64,000 nt of DNA from Bacteroidetes bacterium GWF2_38_335. Lineage in GTDB: Bacteria > Bacteroidota > Bacteroidia > Bacteroidales > GWF2-38-335. Position numbers and translations under genes: made by a program. Shown here one piece after another: positions 23,635 to 32,698 of the stretch; the stretch's first letter is position 1, and every line of letters begins with the position of its first letter. Where the stretch lies: NCBI GenBank assembly GCA_001769535.1, contig MEOH01000027.1:220553-284552 (forward strand). The letters are read 5' to 3'. A model generated the notes under the pieces. It did no database searches, had not been told where the DNA came from, and saw nothing but the letters and a program-made list of their open reading frames with translations.

Positions 23635-24924
23635 ATGTACCAGAAACTTTTAAACAAAGAAGCAAAACTCGCTGTTATCGGACTCGGCTATGTCGGTCTG
23701 CCTATTGCCCTTGAATTTGCAAAGAAAATGCCGGTTGTTGGATTTGATATCAAACCCGACCGCATCGAAATGATGAAAAAAAGAATTGATCCCAGCAATG
23801 AACTTACTCCTGAAGAATTTGACGGCTGCGACATTCTATTTACTGCAGATATTGAAGACCTGAAATCAGTAAATTTCTATATCGTGGCAGTGCCAACACC
23901 AATCAATGACGCAAAACTGCCCGACCTTACCCCGTTATTGAAAGCTACCGAAACTGTTTCTAAGGTGCTTAAAAAAGGTGATTATGTTGTTTATGAATCA
24001 ACTGTTTATCCTGGATGTACTGAAGAAGACTGTGTACCAATTCTTGAAAAAGTAACCGGTTTAAAATATGTTCAGGATTTCAAAGTTGGGTTTTCCCCGG
24101 AAAGAATTAACCCGGGCGACAGGGAACACACACTTACTAAAATCACAAAAGTTGTTTCGGGCTGCGATGCCGAATCATGCGAAAATATTGCAAAAACTTA
24201 TGAATTGGTAATTATTGCCGGTGTTCATCGAGCATCTTCCATAAAAATTGCCGAAGCAGCAAAAATTATCGAAAACACCCAAAGAGATGTGAATATTGCC
24301 CTGATGAACGAACTATCAATGATCTTCAGCAAAATGAAAATCAATACTTACGATGTTCTTGAAGCCGCAGGCACCAAATGGAATTTCCTTAAATTTTCGC
24401 CCGGATTGGTTGGCGGGCATTGCATCGGAGTTGACCCATATTATCTTACCTATAAATCAAAGAAACTTGGATACCATCCTCAGATCATTGATTCCGGAAG
24501 ATCAATCAACGACTCCATGGGAAGCCACATTGCAAATGAAGTGGTGAAAAAGATTCTTGCTAAGGATAAAAACATCAAAAACTCCAAAGTCCTGGTAATG
24601 GGTGTCACTTTTAAGGAAAATGTTACCGATATCAGAAATTCCAAGGTTGTGGATGTGATCAATGAACTCAAATCATATATGGTTAGTGTTGATGTGGTTG
24701 ACGCCTATGCTTCGGCCCACGAAGTAAAAGAAGAATACGGCCTGGATATAATCAGTGAACCCGGTAAAAATTACGATGCCATCATTTTGGCGGTTTCTCA
24801 TGACAAATATCTGAAATTAGACGAGGAATATTTCATGTCCCTTGGCAATGCCGATACCGTTTTCGCTGATGTTAAAGGTATTTACAAAAACAAAATCAAA
24901 AAACTCACCTACTGGAGTTTATAA
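23635..24924 (+). CDS. wbpA: UDP-N-acetylglucosamine 6-dehydrogenase, WbpA-like
   Basis: This 429-residue member of the UDP-glucose/GDP-mannose dehydrogenase family has an N-terminal NAD domain (LAVIGLGYVGLPIALEF), VYESTVYPGCTEEDC, and the central segment with the substrate-binding SPERINPGD. The catalytic Cys motif is GGHCIGVDPYYLTYK, and the C-terminal UDP-binding domain has VLVMGVTFKENVTDIRNS. It oxidises the 6-OH of UDP-GlcNAc (or UDP-GalNAc) to the uronic acid, the first step of the Wbp pathway. The sequence pattern fits the N-acetylhexosamine group (WbpA/TviB) better than plain UDP-glucose dehydrogenases. It starts 11 bp after wbpB. Confidence 0.92.
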   Translation: MYQKLLNKEAKLAVIGLGYVGLPIALEFAKKMPVVGFDIKPDRIEMMKKRIDPSNELTPEEFDGCDILFTADIEDLKSVNFYIVAVPTPINDAKLPDLTPLLKATETVSKVLKKGDYVVYESTVYPGCTEEDCVPILEKVTGLKYVQDFKVGFSPERINPGDREHTLTKITKVVSGCDAESCENIAKTYELVIIAGVHRASSIKIAEAAKIIENTQRDVNIALMNELSMIFSKMKINTYDVLEAAGTKWNFLKFSPGLVGGHCIGVDPYYLTYKSKKLGYHPQIIDSGRSINDSMGSHIANEVVKKILAKDKNIKNSKVLVMGVTFKENVTDIRNSKVVDVINELKSYMVSVDVVDAYASAHEVKEEYGLDIISEPGKNYDAIILAVSHDKYLKLDEEYFMSLGNADTVFADVKGIYKNKIKKLTYWSL

Positions 24925-24931
24925 TAATACG

Positions 24932-25963
24932 ATGAAGAAAAAAATTCTGGTTACCGGAGGCACCGGATATATAGGCTCCCACACTGCCGTTGAGCTAATA
25001 AACAGGGGTTATGAGGTTATCATCATTGACAACCTTTCAAACAGCTCTGCAGATGTACTAAATGGCATTGAACAAATTACCGGGATCAGACCTGCTTTTT
25101 TTCAATTTGACCTGTGCGACAACAATCAAACTGTAGATTTTTTTAATTCACACAGGGATATTTCGGCAACCATACATTTTGCTGCATTCAAAGCAGTAAG
25201 CGAGTCTGTGGAAAAACCACTCAAATACTACAGAAACAACCTTGTATCCCTTATTAATCTTCTTGAAGGAATGAAACTGAACAATCAGGGAAACCTGGTT
25301 TTTTCATCCTCCTGCACAGTTTATGGTCAGCCCGATTTTCTTCCCGTTGACGAAAATGCTCCCATTAAAGAAGCAGAATCTCCTTATGGAAACACCAAAC
25401 AGATTTCTGAGGATATCATAAAAGATTTTGCTAAATCTACTGGGAATTTTAAAACCATATCACTCAGGTATTTCAATCCGATTGGCTCCCACCCCTCGGC
25501 ATTTATCGGAGAATTGCCTCTTGGGGTTCCCGAAAACCTGGTTCCCTATATCACCCAAACTGCTGTTGGAAAAAGGGAAAAACTCAGGGTATTCGGAAAC
25601 GACTACAATACGCGCGACGGTTCGTGCATCAGAGATTATATCAATGTAAATGATATTGCTGCTGCACATGTTCTTGCCATTGAAAGGATGATTAACGGTA
25701 AATGTAAAAGCAATTTTGAAATCTATAATCTTGGCTCTGGCACCGGAGTTACTGTTCTTGAAGTAATCAGGGCTTTTGAAAAAGCGACCGGAATTAATCT
25801 GAATTATGAAATCGTTTCACGCCGTCCCGGAGATGTGGAGCAGGTTTTTGCCGATGCCTCACTGGCTCTGAAAGAACTTGGATGGAAAGCCTCAACATCA
25901 CTTGAAGACACAATGAAATCTGCCTGGAACTGGGAACTCCAACTTAACAAACAAATGAAATGA
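24932..25963 (+). CDS. galE: UDP-glucose 4-epimerase
   Basis: This 343-residue extended SDR enzyme has an NAD site ILVTGGTGYIGSHTAVELI, the catalytic FSSSCTVYGQP and YGNTKQ (YxxxK), and the GalE-type ending LGWKASTSLEDTMKSAW. It interconverts UDP-glucose and UDP-galactose, possibly also the N-acetyl forms. The frame is open upstream of 24932, but the ATG there lies 7 bp after the wbpA stop and precedes the conserved N-terminus directly. The stop overlaps the rfbB start (ATGA). Confidence 0.94.
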   Translation: MKKKILVTGGTGYIGSHTAVELINRGYEVIIIDNLSNSSADVLNGIEQITGIRPAFFQFDLCDNNQTVDFFNSHRDISATIHFAAFKAVSESVEKPLKYYRNNLVSLINLLEGMKLNNQGNLVFSSSCTVYGQPDFLPVDENAPIKEAESPYGNTKQISEDIIKDFAKSTGNFKTISLRYFNPIGSHPSAFIGELPLGVPENLVPYITQTAVGKREKLRVFGNDYNTRDGSCIRDYINVNDIAAAHVLAIERMINGKCKSNFEIYNLGSGTGVTVLEVIRAFEKATGINLNYEIVSRRPGDVEQVFADASLALKELGWKASTSLEDTMKSAWNWELQLNKQMK

Positions 25964-27015
25964 AAAAAACATTAATAATTACCGGTGGAGCAGGATTCAT
26001 CGGATCACATGTGGTCAGACTATTTGTTAAAAAATACCCCCAATACAGGGTGGTTAACCTTGACAAACTTACCTATGCCGGAAATCTGGAAAACCTCAGG
26101 GACATTGAAAAACTTCCCAACTACGAATTCCTTAAAGGAGATATTGTCGATGGTGAATTTATTCTGGACACCTTCAGAAAAATTCAACCCGATGGCATTA
26201 TTCACCTTGCCGCCGAATCGCATGTTGACAGGTCCATTTCAAACCCTATGGATTTTATTATGACCAACATCGTTGGTACAGTCAATTTGCTTAATGCTGC
26301 CAGAGATTGTTGGAAAGACAATTTTTCAGACAAGCTCTTCTTCCATATTTCAACCGATGAGGTTTATGGCTCTCTTGGCAGCACCGGACATTTTACCGAA
26401 GAAACCGCCTACGACCCGCATTCACCTTATTCTGCATCCAAAGCAGGATCAGATCATCTGGTAAGAGCATACCATGATACTTTTGGACTTCCTGCAGTAA
26501 TTACAAATTGCTCAAACAATTACGGACCAAACCAATTTCCTGAAAAACTGATTCCTTTATTCATAAACAATATTAAAAACAACAAACCACTGCCGGTTTA
26601 CGGAGAAGGCATCAATGTGCGCGACTGGCTTTTTGTTGAAGATCACGCCGCTGCCATCGATCTTGTTTTCCATAAGGGGAAACCAGGTGAAACCTATAAT
26701 ATCGGAGGAAATAACGAGTGGAAAAATATTGACCTGATCCGAAAAATATGCGGAATAATGGATAACCGGCTAAATAGAAACCCGGGAACCTCCGAAAAAC
26801 TTATCACTTTTATCAAGGACCGTGCAGGACATGACCTGAGATACGCCATTGATTCCTCAAAAATAAAAAATGAACTGGGATGGGCTCCATCTCTGATGTT
26901 TGAGGAAGGAATTGAAAAAACCATCGACTGGTATCTTAACAACCAGGAATGGCTTAACCATGTATTATCAGGAGATTACGAAAAATACTACGAAAAACAA
27001 TACTCAAACCGCTAA
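25960..27015 (+). CDS. rfbB: dTDP-glucose 4,6-dehydratase
   Basis: This 351-residue SDR enzyme has the NAD motif IITGGAGFIGSHVVRLF, LDKLTYAGNLENL, AAESHVDRSI, the catalytic region HISTDEVYGSLG, YSASKAGSDH and the NNYGPNQFPEKLIPL segment characteristic of RmlB. It makes dTDP-4-keto-6-deoxyglucose for deoxysugars such as rhamnose. The other rml genes are not in the window. It is coupled to galE by a 4-bp overlap and belongs to the same operon. Confidence 0.95.
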   Translation: MKKTLIITGGAGFIGSHVVRLFVKKYPQYRVVNLDKLTYAGNLENLRDIEKLPNYEFLKGDIVDGEFILDTFRKIQPDGIIHLAAESHVDRSISNPMDFIMTNIVGTVNLLNAARDCWKDNFSDKLFFHISTDEVYGSLGSTGHFTEETAYDPHSPYSASKAGSDHLVRAYHDTFGLPAVITNCSNNYGPNQFPEKLIPLFINNIKNNKPLPVYGEGINVRDWLFVEDHAAAIDLVFHKGKPGETYNIGGNNEWKNIDLIRKICGIMDNRLNRNPGTSEKLITFIKDRAGHDLRYAIDSSKIKNELGWAPSLMFEEGIEKTIDWYLNNQEWLNHVLSGDYEKYYEKQYSNR

Positions 27016-27017
27016 TA

Positions 27018-27761
27018 ATGGGATTTTTTGATTCTTTGATAAGGAAAAATTTTGAGCCCCTTGAAAATCTTTCGGGTATTGTTACCGATATGCACTCCCA
27101 CCTGATTCCCGGAATAGATGACGGCTCCAAAACCATTGAAGAATCAATTGACCTCGTTAACAAACTTATCGAACTTGGATATAAAAAAATAATAACCACC
27201 CCGCACATCATGAGTGATTATTACCGGAATACCGAAGCTGGTATTTTAGCCGGACTTGATACCCTAAGGAAAGCACTTGATGAGGCAAACATCCAAATTG
27301 ATATCTCAGCCGCTGCAGAATATTATGCGGATTTCGACTTTACCCAGAAAATCCAGAAAGATAAACTCCTTACCTTCGGAAACAAATACCTGCTATTCGA
27401 AATTTCTTATTTTAGTCCTCCCGACTCGGTGGAAGAAATCATCTTCAACATACAGACCAACGGATATAAACCTGTTTTAGCCCATCCCGAAAGATATATT
27501 TACTGGCACAATAAGTTTGAAATCTATGAAAAGCTAAAAGACCGCAATGTGTATTTTCAGCTTAATATTAACAGTCTGTGTGGCCATTATTCATTGCCTG
27601 TGATGAAAATCGCAGAAAAAATGATCAAAAATAAAATGTTCGAATTTGTGGGCAGCGACACCCACAACAGCAACCACATCCTACTGATCAGAGAATCAAT
27701 GAAAAACCCAAACCTTAGAAAACTTGTAGAATCAGGAATATTGATAAACCCCGACTTATGA
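27018..27761 (+). CDS. PHP-family tyrosine-protein phosphatase (CpsB/YwqE type)
   Basis: This 247-residue metal-dependent phosphatase of the PHP fold has the metal-binding motifs DMHSHLIPGIDDG, TTPHIMSDYY, EYYAD, LAHPERY and GSDTHN. Such enzymes dephosphorylate the tyrosine-rich tail of polysaccharide co-polymerase kinases (Wzc/CpsD) and so control capsule or exopolysaccharide chain length. No kinase gene is in the window. Its place at the end of the sugar operon fits that role. It starts 2 bp after rfbB and its stop overlaps the next start by 4 bp. Confidence 0.9.
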   Translation: MGFFDSLIRKNFEPLENLSGIVTDMHSHLIPGIDDGSKTIEESIDLVNKLIELGYKKIITTPHIMSDYYRNTEAGILAGLDTLRKALDEANIQIDISAAAEYYADFDFTQKIQKDKLLTFGNKYLLFEISYFSPPDSVEEIIFNIQTNGYKPVLAHPERYIYWHNKFEIYEKLKDRNVYFQLNINSLCGHYSLPVMKIAEKMIKNKMFEFVGSDTHNSNHILLIRESMKNPNLRKLVESGILINPDL

Positions 27762-28126
27762 GTTTAAAAATCATCTTGATCCCTTTTATTGTTTTTATCG
27801 GGCTTTCATGTCCGGCTCAGGAACTCAGCACCAATACATCTAACAATAATATAACCCTCTCTGAATCAACAGAAAAAGATTCCATTTCCGAACACAAATC
27901 ATTTCTTCGGGATAGAGTAATACCTGCTGCATTTGTATTATTGACCGGACCCATTGGTGGTCACAGGATCATTTTAGGCACAGGCCCTGTAGTTCCTGCT
28001 GTTTATGCTATTACACTGGGCGGGGGATTGGGCATATTACCGGCAATAGATTTCTTTGCGATACTTTTTTCAGGTAACGCCTCAAAGTTTAAAAACAACA
28101 GGAAAATTATTATGTGGATTGAATAG
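27758..28126 (+). CDS. Small TM2-like membrane protein with signal peptide
   Basis: The 122 residues comprise a signal peptide (LKIILIPFIVFIGLSCPAQ), a polar Ser/Asn-rich stretch, and two hydrophobic segments separated by a turn (AAFVLLTGPIGGHRIILGTG and PAVYAITLGGGLGILPAIDFFAILFSG). The Gly-rich pair with GGHRIILG resembles TM2-domain proteins, in which a GxHxFYLG motif is followed by a second helix ending in D. The function is unknown. The 4-bp ATGA overlap with the phosphatase gene indicates coupled translation and perhaps a role in polysaccharide export or its control. It converges with the next gene at a 2-bp gap. Confidence 0.7.
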   Translation: MSLKIILIPFIVFIGLSCPAQELSTNTSNNNITLSESTEKDSISEHKSFLRDRVIPAAFVLLTGPIGGHRIILGTGPVVPAVYAITLGGGLGILPAIDFFAILFSGNASKFKNNRKIIMWIE

Positions 28127-28128
28127 TT

Positions 28129-28392
28129 TTATTCTAGTTTAAGACATTCCTCAGCCCATTTGGACATTTTTTCGTCTTCCACTTTTACATCTTTTGGATT
28201 GGGATATTCTGCCTCCAGTTTTTCAAGAACACATCCACAGTATTTTTCAGGATTCATTTCTGCCGGAAGATCTTTGGTACAACTGTTCATAAAAGTTTCA
28301 CGATCTTTGTCAGTCCAACCTTTATCACAAGAAGTTAAAAAAAATACGCCGGTTAATGCGGCTCCAAGAATCATTAATTTTCCTTTTTTCAT
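28129..28392 (-). CDS. Small cysteine-containing lipoprotein
   Basis: The 87 residues begin at the ATG at 28392 (the upstream TTG at 28398 is less likely). The signal peptide ends in lipobox FLTSC. The mature part is short, charged and helical, with four more Cys (NSCTKDL, KYCGCVLEKL, EECLKLE), probably forming two disulfides. Similar tiny lipoproteins are common in Bacteroidota, but no function is known. It stands between the convergent TM2-like gene and glmS. Confidence 0.75.
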   Translation of the reverse strand: MKKGKLMILGAALTGVFFLTSCDKGWTDKDRETFMNSCTKDLPAEMNPEKYCGCVLEKLEAEYPNPKDVKVEDEKMSKWAEECLKLE

Positions 28393-28431
28393 ATTCAATA
28401 GTTTTTAGTAATTAATATTATACTATTGAAT
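28393..28431. terminator. Inverted repeat behind glmS
   Basis: ATTCAATAGT (28393-28402) and ACTATTGAAT (28422-28431) are perfect 10-bp arms around a 19-nt AT-rich loop, 36 bp past the glmS stop. The stem is weak and AT-rich, so it may end the glmS transcript or be a binding site for the small lipoprotein gene, whose start lies right beside it. Confidence 0.4.
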
Positions 28432-28466
28432 TAAAAAATAAGTTTCAATACAACTGTGAAAAATCA

Positions 28467-30302
28467 CTATTCAACTGTAACTGACTTCGCCAGGTTTCTA
28501 GGCTGATCAACATTGCATCCCCTGAAAACAGCAATATAATATGAAAGAAGCTGAAGAGGAACTACAGTCAAAAGTGGAGCCAGGGCTTCATGTGACTCTG
28601 GAATTTCAAGCACGTGATCAGCCAGATCCCTTATAATTGTGTCGCCTTTATTTACAATGGCAATAACAATGCCCTTTCTTGCTTTTACTTCCTGGATATT
28701 GCTGACAATTTTTTCATAGGACTTATCTTTTGTGGCAATTACCACAACAGGCATATGCTGGTCGATCAGAGCAATCGGACCGTGTTTCATTTCAGCAGCA
28801 GGATAACCCTCGGCATGAATATATGATATTTCCTTTAATTTTAGTGCTCCCTCAAGTGCAACCGGAAACAAATATCCCCTGCCCAGATATAAAAAGTTTG
28901 TAGCGTCCTTATACAATTCCGCTATTCGCTTGAATTCTTCATTGAAAGAAAGAATTTCTTCTATCTTTGGTGGTATGTTGTAAAGTTCTTCAATGAGCTT
29001 CTCATAATCTTCCTGACTGAGCACGCCCCTTTTAAAACCCATCGATGTAGCCATCATAGCCAAAACTGTAACCTGAGCAGTAAATGCTTTTGTAGAAGCA
29101 ACTCCGATTTCTGGTCCGGCATGAGTGTAAACCCCTGCATGAGTTTCTCGTGGAATACTTGATCCAACAACGTTGCAAACTCCAAGCACTAAAGCACCAG
29201 CTTCCTTTGCAAGTTTTATGGCTGCCAGGGTATCTGCTGTTTCGCCGCTCTGACTAATAGAAATAATCACATCATCAGGAAAAATAACCGGGTTGCGGTA
29301 TCTGAATTCTGAAGCATACTCCACTTCAACTGGAATTCGGGCCAGATCTTCAAACAGATATTCTCCAACCAGTCCGGCATGCCATGAAGTCCCACAGCCG
29401 ATTATTATAATTCTTTTTGCATGTGTAATGCGGTCAAAAACATCATGCAGCCCACCTAAATGAATTGATTTTCTGTCAAGAGCTACTCGGCCTCTAAAGG
29501 TGTCCAATATTGATTTTGGCTGCTCAAAAATTTCCTTGAGCATAAAATGATCATACCCGCCTTTTTCAATTTCTCCGATATCAAGACTCAATTTCTGTAC
29601 CTTTGGATTTACCTGCACATTATGAATGGTTTTCAAACTCAGCTCATCTTTTGTTACGATGGCAACATCATTGTCATTCAGGTAAATGACTGATTTTGTA
29701 TGCTCCACAATCGGGGTTGCATCCGAAGCAAAAAAATACTCGCCTTCTCCTATGCCTATTACCAATGGACTACCTTTTCGTGCTGCAATAATCTTATCCT
29801 GCTCATGACGGCAAATGACAAGAATTCCGTAAGCTCCAATAACTTTTGAAAGAGCTAATCTAACTGCTATTTCAGCAGAAACGTTGCTGAAAGAATATAT
29901 ATATTCAATCAGGTTTGCTAATACTTCGGTATCGGTTTCACTCTGAAAAACATAACCTCTGTCTTCAAGTCGTTTTTTAAGCCTTGAATAGTTTTCAATG
30001 ATTCCGTTGTGAATCACTACAAATTCACCTTTCATGGAAACATGGGGGTGGGCATTTACATCATTCGGCTCACCATGTGTGGCCCAACGTGTGTGGCCTA
30101 TGCCAATTGTTCCGGCAGTATTTTTATCCGAAACAAATTCCTCAAGGTCTGAAACCTTTCCCTTTTTTTTAAAAACACTTATTTCCTTGTCAATTAAAGC
30201 AATACCCGCAGAATCATAGCCCCGGTACTCGAGGCGCTTTAATCCGTTAATAATTATCGGGTATGCGTTTTTGGGGCCAATGTAACCGACAATTCCGCAC
30301 AT
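28467..30302 (-). CDS. glmS: Glutamine--fructose-6-phosphate aminotransferase
   Basis: This 611-residue enzyme makes glucosamine-6-phosphate for peptidoglycan, LPS and UDP-GlcNAc, the precursor of the Wbp sugars above. The N-terminal glutaminase has the nucleophile Cys2 (MCGIVGYIGPKNAY, RWATHGEPNDVNAHP). The two SIS sugar isomerase domains show GCGTSWHAGLVGEY, SQSGETADTLAAIK and the C-terminal GPIALID and KSVTVE ending. It is the third gene of an operon with glycogen synthase and DUF4270 (3-bp gap upstream). Confidence 0.97.
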   Translation of the reverse strand: MCGIVGYIGPKNAYPIIINGLKRLEYRGYDSAGIALIDKEISVFKKKGKVSDLEEFVSDKNTAGTIGIGHTRWATHGEPNDVNAHPHVSMKGEFVVIHNGIIENYSRLKKRLEDRGYVFQSETDTEVLANLIEYIYSFSNVSAEIAVRLALSKVIGAYGILVICRHEQDKIIAARKGSPLVIGIGEGEYFFASDATPIVEHTKSVIYLNDNDVAIVTKDELSLKTIHNVQVNPKVQKLSLDIGEIEKGGYDHFMLKEIFEQPKSILDTFRGRVALDRKSIHLGGLHDVFDRITHAKRIIIIGCGTSWHAGLVGEYLFEDLARIPVEVEYASEFRYRNPVIFPDDVIISISQSGETADTLAAIKLAKEAGALVLGVCNVVGSSIPRETHAGVYTHAGPEIGVASTKAFTAQVTVLAMMATSMGFKRGVLSQEDYEKLIEELYNIPPKIEEILSFNEEFKRIAELYKDATNFLYLGRGYLFPVALEGALKLKEISYIHAEGYPAAEMKHGPIALIDQHMPVVVIATKDKSYEKIVSNIQEVKARKGIVIAIVNKGDTIIRDLADHVLEIPESHEALAPLLTVVPLQLLSYYIAVFRGCNVDQPRNLAKSVTVE

Positions 30303-30305
30303 AAT

Positions 30306-31616
30306 TTATAGTTTCGTGTAGGTTAGTAATAGTTTTATTTTGTTTTCTCCTGTTCCGTTGAGCATAACAGAACGATGGGGAATTATTTTAGTGTTCTCAG
30401 GTATCATTTTCAATTTATTATACACTTCCTCACCATTCAGCAGTTTTTGAAAATATCTTGTCAGGTTGAACCGGTAGGTTTTTGTATCTGCGTCATAATA
30501 TCCACCAACATATTCATCTCCAAAAAGATAATCATAGGGTACTCCGAACAAATCTTCTTCAATTACAGTATAGAGCATCATTCTTGCAATTGTTGGTGTG
30601 TATTGATCGTCATTTTCATCAAAATCAACAGGAATTACCAGAACTGCTTTGTTAATGGCAATATTGCTATCCTGCCAATGTTCAAAATTATCTATTTTAA
30701 TATAATTGTTTACCCCTCCGGCTCCCTGATTAAAAAGCATTGTATCTTCAATATTATCATTTATTTCTGAAATATTGCAAAGCAAACCGTTATAATCATG
30801 ATCAAATTTACTGATTATGGCAGAATTTGAATTAATGTAAAAATTATAATGGTATTTTTCATTAAAAAATAAAGTCAATTTGGAATGTGATGTCGTTGAC
30901 AAAAGATCCAATCGTGACATTGACCCCTCAGTTCCCATTATGTCTGTAGTAACATATAACCCCTTGAAAAATGAAGTAAAAGCTTCATTATTCAAATAGT
31001 TTGAAGTATCGGCCAAAAGAAGTTCATTGGCAAGTTCATTCGAAAGTTCAATAGAAATTTCAGCATTTTTATCAGCTACGGCGGTATATGGTGAAAAAAA
31101 TGTTGAACCAACTTCTATATAGTCATATTTTATTTCATGATTAGTATAATAATCAAGGGTATCATTTATTATTTCTTTTAATCTATAAACATGTATTTTA
31201 TTTGTGCCATTTGAAATTTCACCTGTATTTTTCTTATTTCCATAAACAAGATCAACATCCAGATATAATACAAGTCTATCTGCAACCAGGGGAGCTTCTT
31301 CCTCAAGTATATTTTTAAAAACAACATTATTATCAGGTATCCTGAATTGTGCAGCAAAACTTGCATCAAATTGACCCAAAACAGGATCTGTATAACTTCC
31401 AAGCAAAACATTGGGCGAACCACTACATTTTATTGTATCATCAAGGATATTATAAGCATGGAAAACCACAGTGGAATCAATACAAACAATCATCTTGTCG
31501 CTTGCAGGCTGAACATCCAGACCAATTATGCTGTTTTCTTTTTTACATGAAGAAAAAATACTGGCAAATGTTAGAAAAGCCAGTATTGGTATATTGTAGA
31601 ATAATGTTTTTTTCAC
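30306..31616 (-). CDS. DUF4270 family lipoprotein
   Basis: This 436-residue protein has a lipoprotein signal (lipobox IFSSC) and the DUF4270 pattern: SPNVLLGSYTDPVLGQFDASFAAQF near the N-terminus and a large beta-rich body ending IIPHRSVMLNGTGENKIKLLLTYTKL. It starts with GTG. The function of the family is unknown; it is restricted to Bacteroidota and usually lies between a glycogen-synthase-like gene and glmS, exactly as here (12 bp from the former, 3 bp from the latter). It probably sits in the outer membrane. Confidence 0.9.
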   Translation of the reverse strand: MKKTLFYNIPILAFLTFASIFSSCKKENSIIGLDVQPASDKMIVCIDSTVVFHAYNILDDTIKCSGSPNVLLGSYTDPVLGQFDASFAAQFRIPDNNVVFKNILEEEAPLVADRLVLYLDVDLVYGNKKNTGEISNGTNKIHVYRLKEIINDTLDYYTNHEIKYDYIEVGSTFFSPYTAVADKNAEISIELSNELANELLLADTSNYLNNEAFTSFFKGLYVTTDIMGTEGSMSRLDLLSTTSHSKLTLFFNEKYHYNFYINSNSAIISKFDHDYNGLLCNISEINDNIEDTMLFNQGAGGVNNYIKIDNFEHWQDSNIAINKAVLVIPVDFDENDDQYTPTIARMMLYTVIEEDLFGVPYDYLFGDEYVGGYYDADTKTYRFNLTRYFQKLLNGEEVYNKLKMIPENTKIIPHRSVMLNGTGENKIKLLLTYTKL

Positions 31617-31628
31617 TACAGTTATTTA

Positions 31629-32441
31629 TTATTTCTTTTTTAAAATTTCATCATAGAAAACTGAATAAGCGTCGATATATTGTTCAGGTCCATGATATTT
31701 TAAAACAGGCTTCTTTATTGTTTTTAAATAACTTTCCACCTCAGGGTTAATTTTTTCACTTGCAATGATTACTGCATCTGATATGTTAATTGCCATTTTT
31801 GTAACGTTTACAAAATCAGGCTTTTTCAATATTTCAATATCTTCTTTATGAACACCCTCAAGCATCACTTTCCTGATGTATTCCTTGTGTAGTGAGCCGG
31901 AAAAATCATCATCATAAACCGAATAAACAATTTTTGAATGGTTGAAAATTGGATCTTCTTTAAATGCTCTTCTGATATAAAGCGGAACCAAATTTGTAAA
32001 CCAACCATGACAATGAACCACATCAGGTGCCCACCTTAGCTTTTTAACTGTTTCCAACACACCCCTTGCAAAAAAAATGGCTCTTTCATCATTGTCAGAA
32101 AAATAATCCCCATTTTCTTCAACAAGAATGTTCTTCCTGTTAAAAAAATCTTCATTATCAATGAAATATACTTGCATCCTGGCCGCTTGTATTGAAGCAA
32201 CTTTTATAAGAAGCGGATGATCCGTATCGTCAATTATCAGGTTCATACCCGAAAGTCGAATTACCTCATGCAACTGATTTCTTCTTTCATTAATACATCC
32301 GAATTTTGGCATGAAAGTCCTGATTTCTTTTCCTTTGTCTTGTATGCCCTGAGGCAAATACCTGCCAATCACTGACATCGGGGTTTCTGGCAAATACGGT
32401 GTTATTTCCTGTGAGACAAAGAGAACTTTTGTTTTTTCCAT
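31629..32441 (-). CDS. Glycogen/starch synthase N-terminal-domain protein (GT5 type, short)
   Basis: The 270 residues match the N-terminal half of GT5 glycogen synthases (VLFVSQEITPYLPETPMSVIGRYLPQGIQ, RTFMPKFGCINERRNQLHEV, PDVVHCHGWFTNLVPLYIR). The C-terminal nucleotide-binding domain is missing, and the usual KVGGLGDV loop is replaced by PMSVIGRYLP. So it may not make glycogen on its own. Such short forms are usual in Bacteroidota at this locus. I use the ATG at 32441; the frame to 32465 begins with TTG and runs across the promoter. Confidence 0.82.
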   Translation of the reverse strand: MEKTKVLFVSQEITPYLPETPMSVIGRYLPQGIQDKGKEIRTFMPKFGCINERRNQLHEVIRLSGMNLIIDDTDHPLLIKVASIQAARMQVYFIDNEDFFNRKNILVEENGDYFSDNDERAIFFARGVLETVKKLRWAPDVVHCHGWFTNLVPLYIRRAFKEDPIFNHSKIVYSVYDDDFSGSLHKEYIRKVMLEGVHKEDIEILKKPDFVNVTKMAINISDAVIIASEKINPEVESYLKTIKKPVLKYHGPEQYIDAYSVFYDEILKKK

Positions 32442-32462
32442 AAACTGCTTAGAAAATTTATG

Positions 32463-32494
32463 CAAAATTAATAAAAATAATTGTTAATCCTCAA
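32463..32494 (-). promoter_or_regulatory. Promoter of the glycogen synthase-DUF4270-glmS operon
   Basis: On the reverse strand TTG (32494-32492), 21 bp, TAATTTTG (32470-32463). The predicted start is near 32456, 15 nt before the ATG at 32441. Confidence 0.6.
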
Positions 32495-32608
32495 CTTGCT
32501 ATACAATATTATATAAAGACTTTTTATTTATTTCAGGGATAAACATTATAAAACCCAATGATTTAAGGATCTTGAGGGCCATTTATTTATTTTCAGTTTG
32601 ATTTGGTT

Positions 32609-32639
32609 TTTGCATTACACTCAATGATATCTATCTTTG
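32609..32639 (+). promoter_or_regulatory. Promoter of panC
   Basis: TTTG (32609-32612), 19 bp, TATCTTTG (32632-32639) is a full consensus match. It puts the transcript start near 32646, upstream of the ATG at 32699. Confidence 0.75.
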
Positions 32640-32698
32640 CACCTCTTTTTTCTTAAAATTGACCGTTTTTACATTTGTTAGCATTTCAAAATAAAAAG

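Noticed and set aside
24842-24931. Upstream in-frame extension of galE
   Set aside because: It lies inside wbpA; the conserved galE N-terminus starts at the ATG at 24932.
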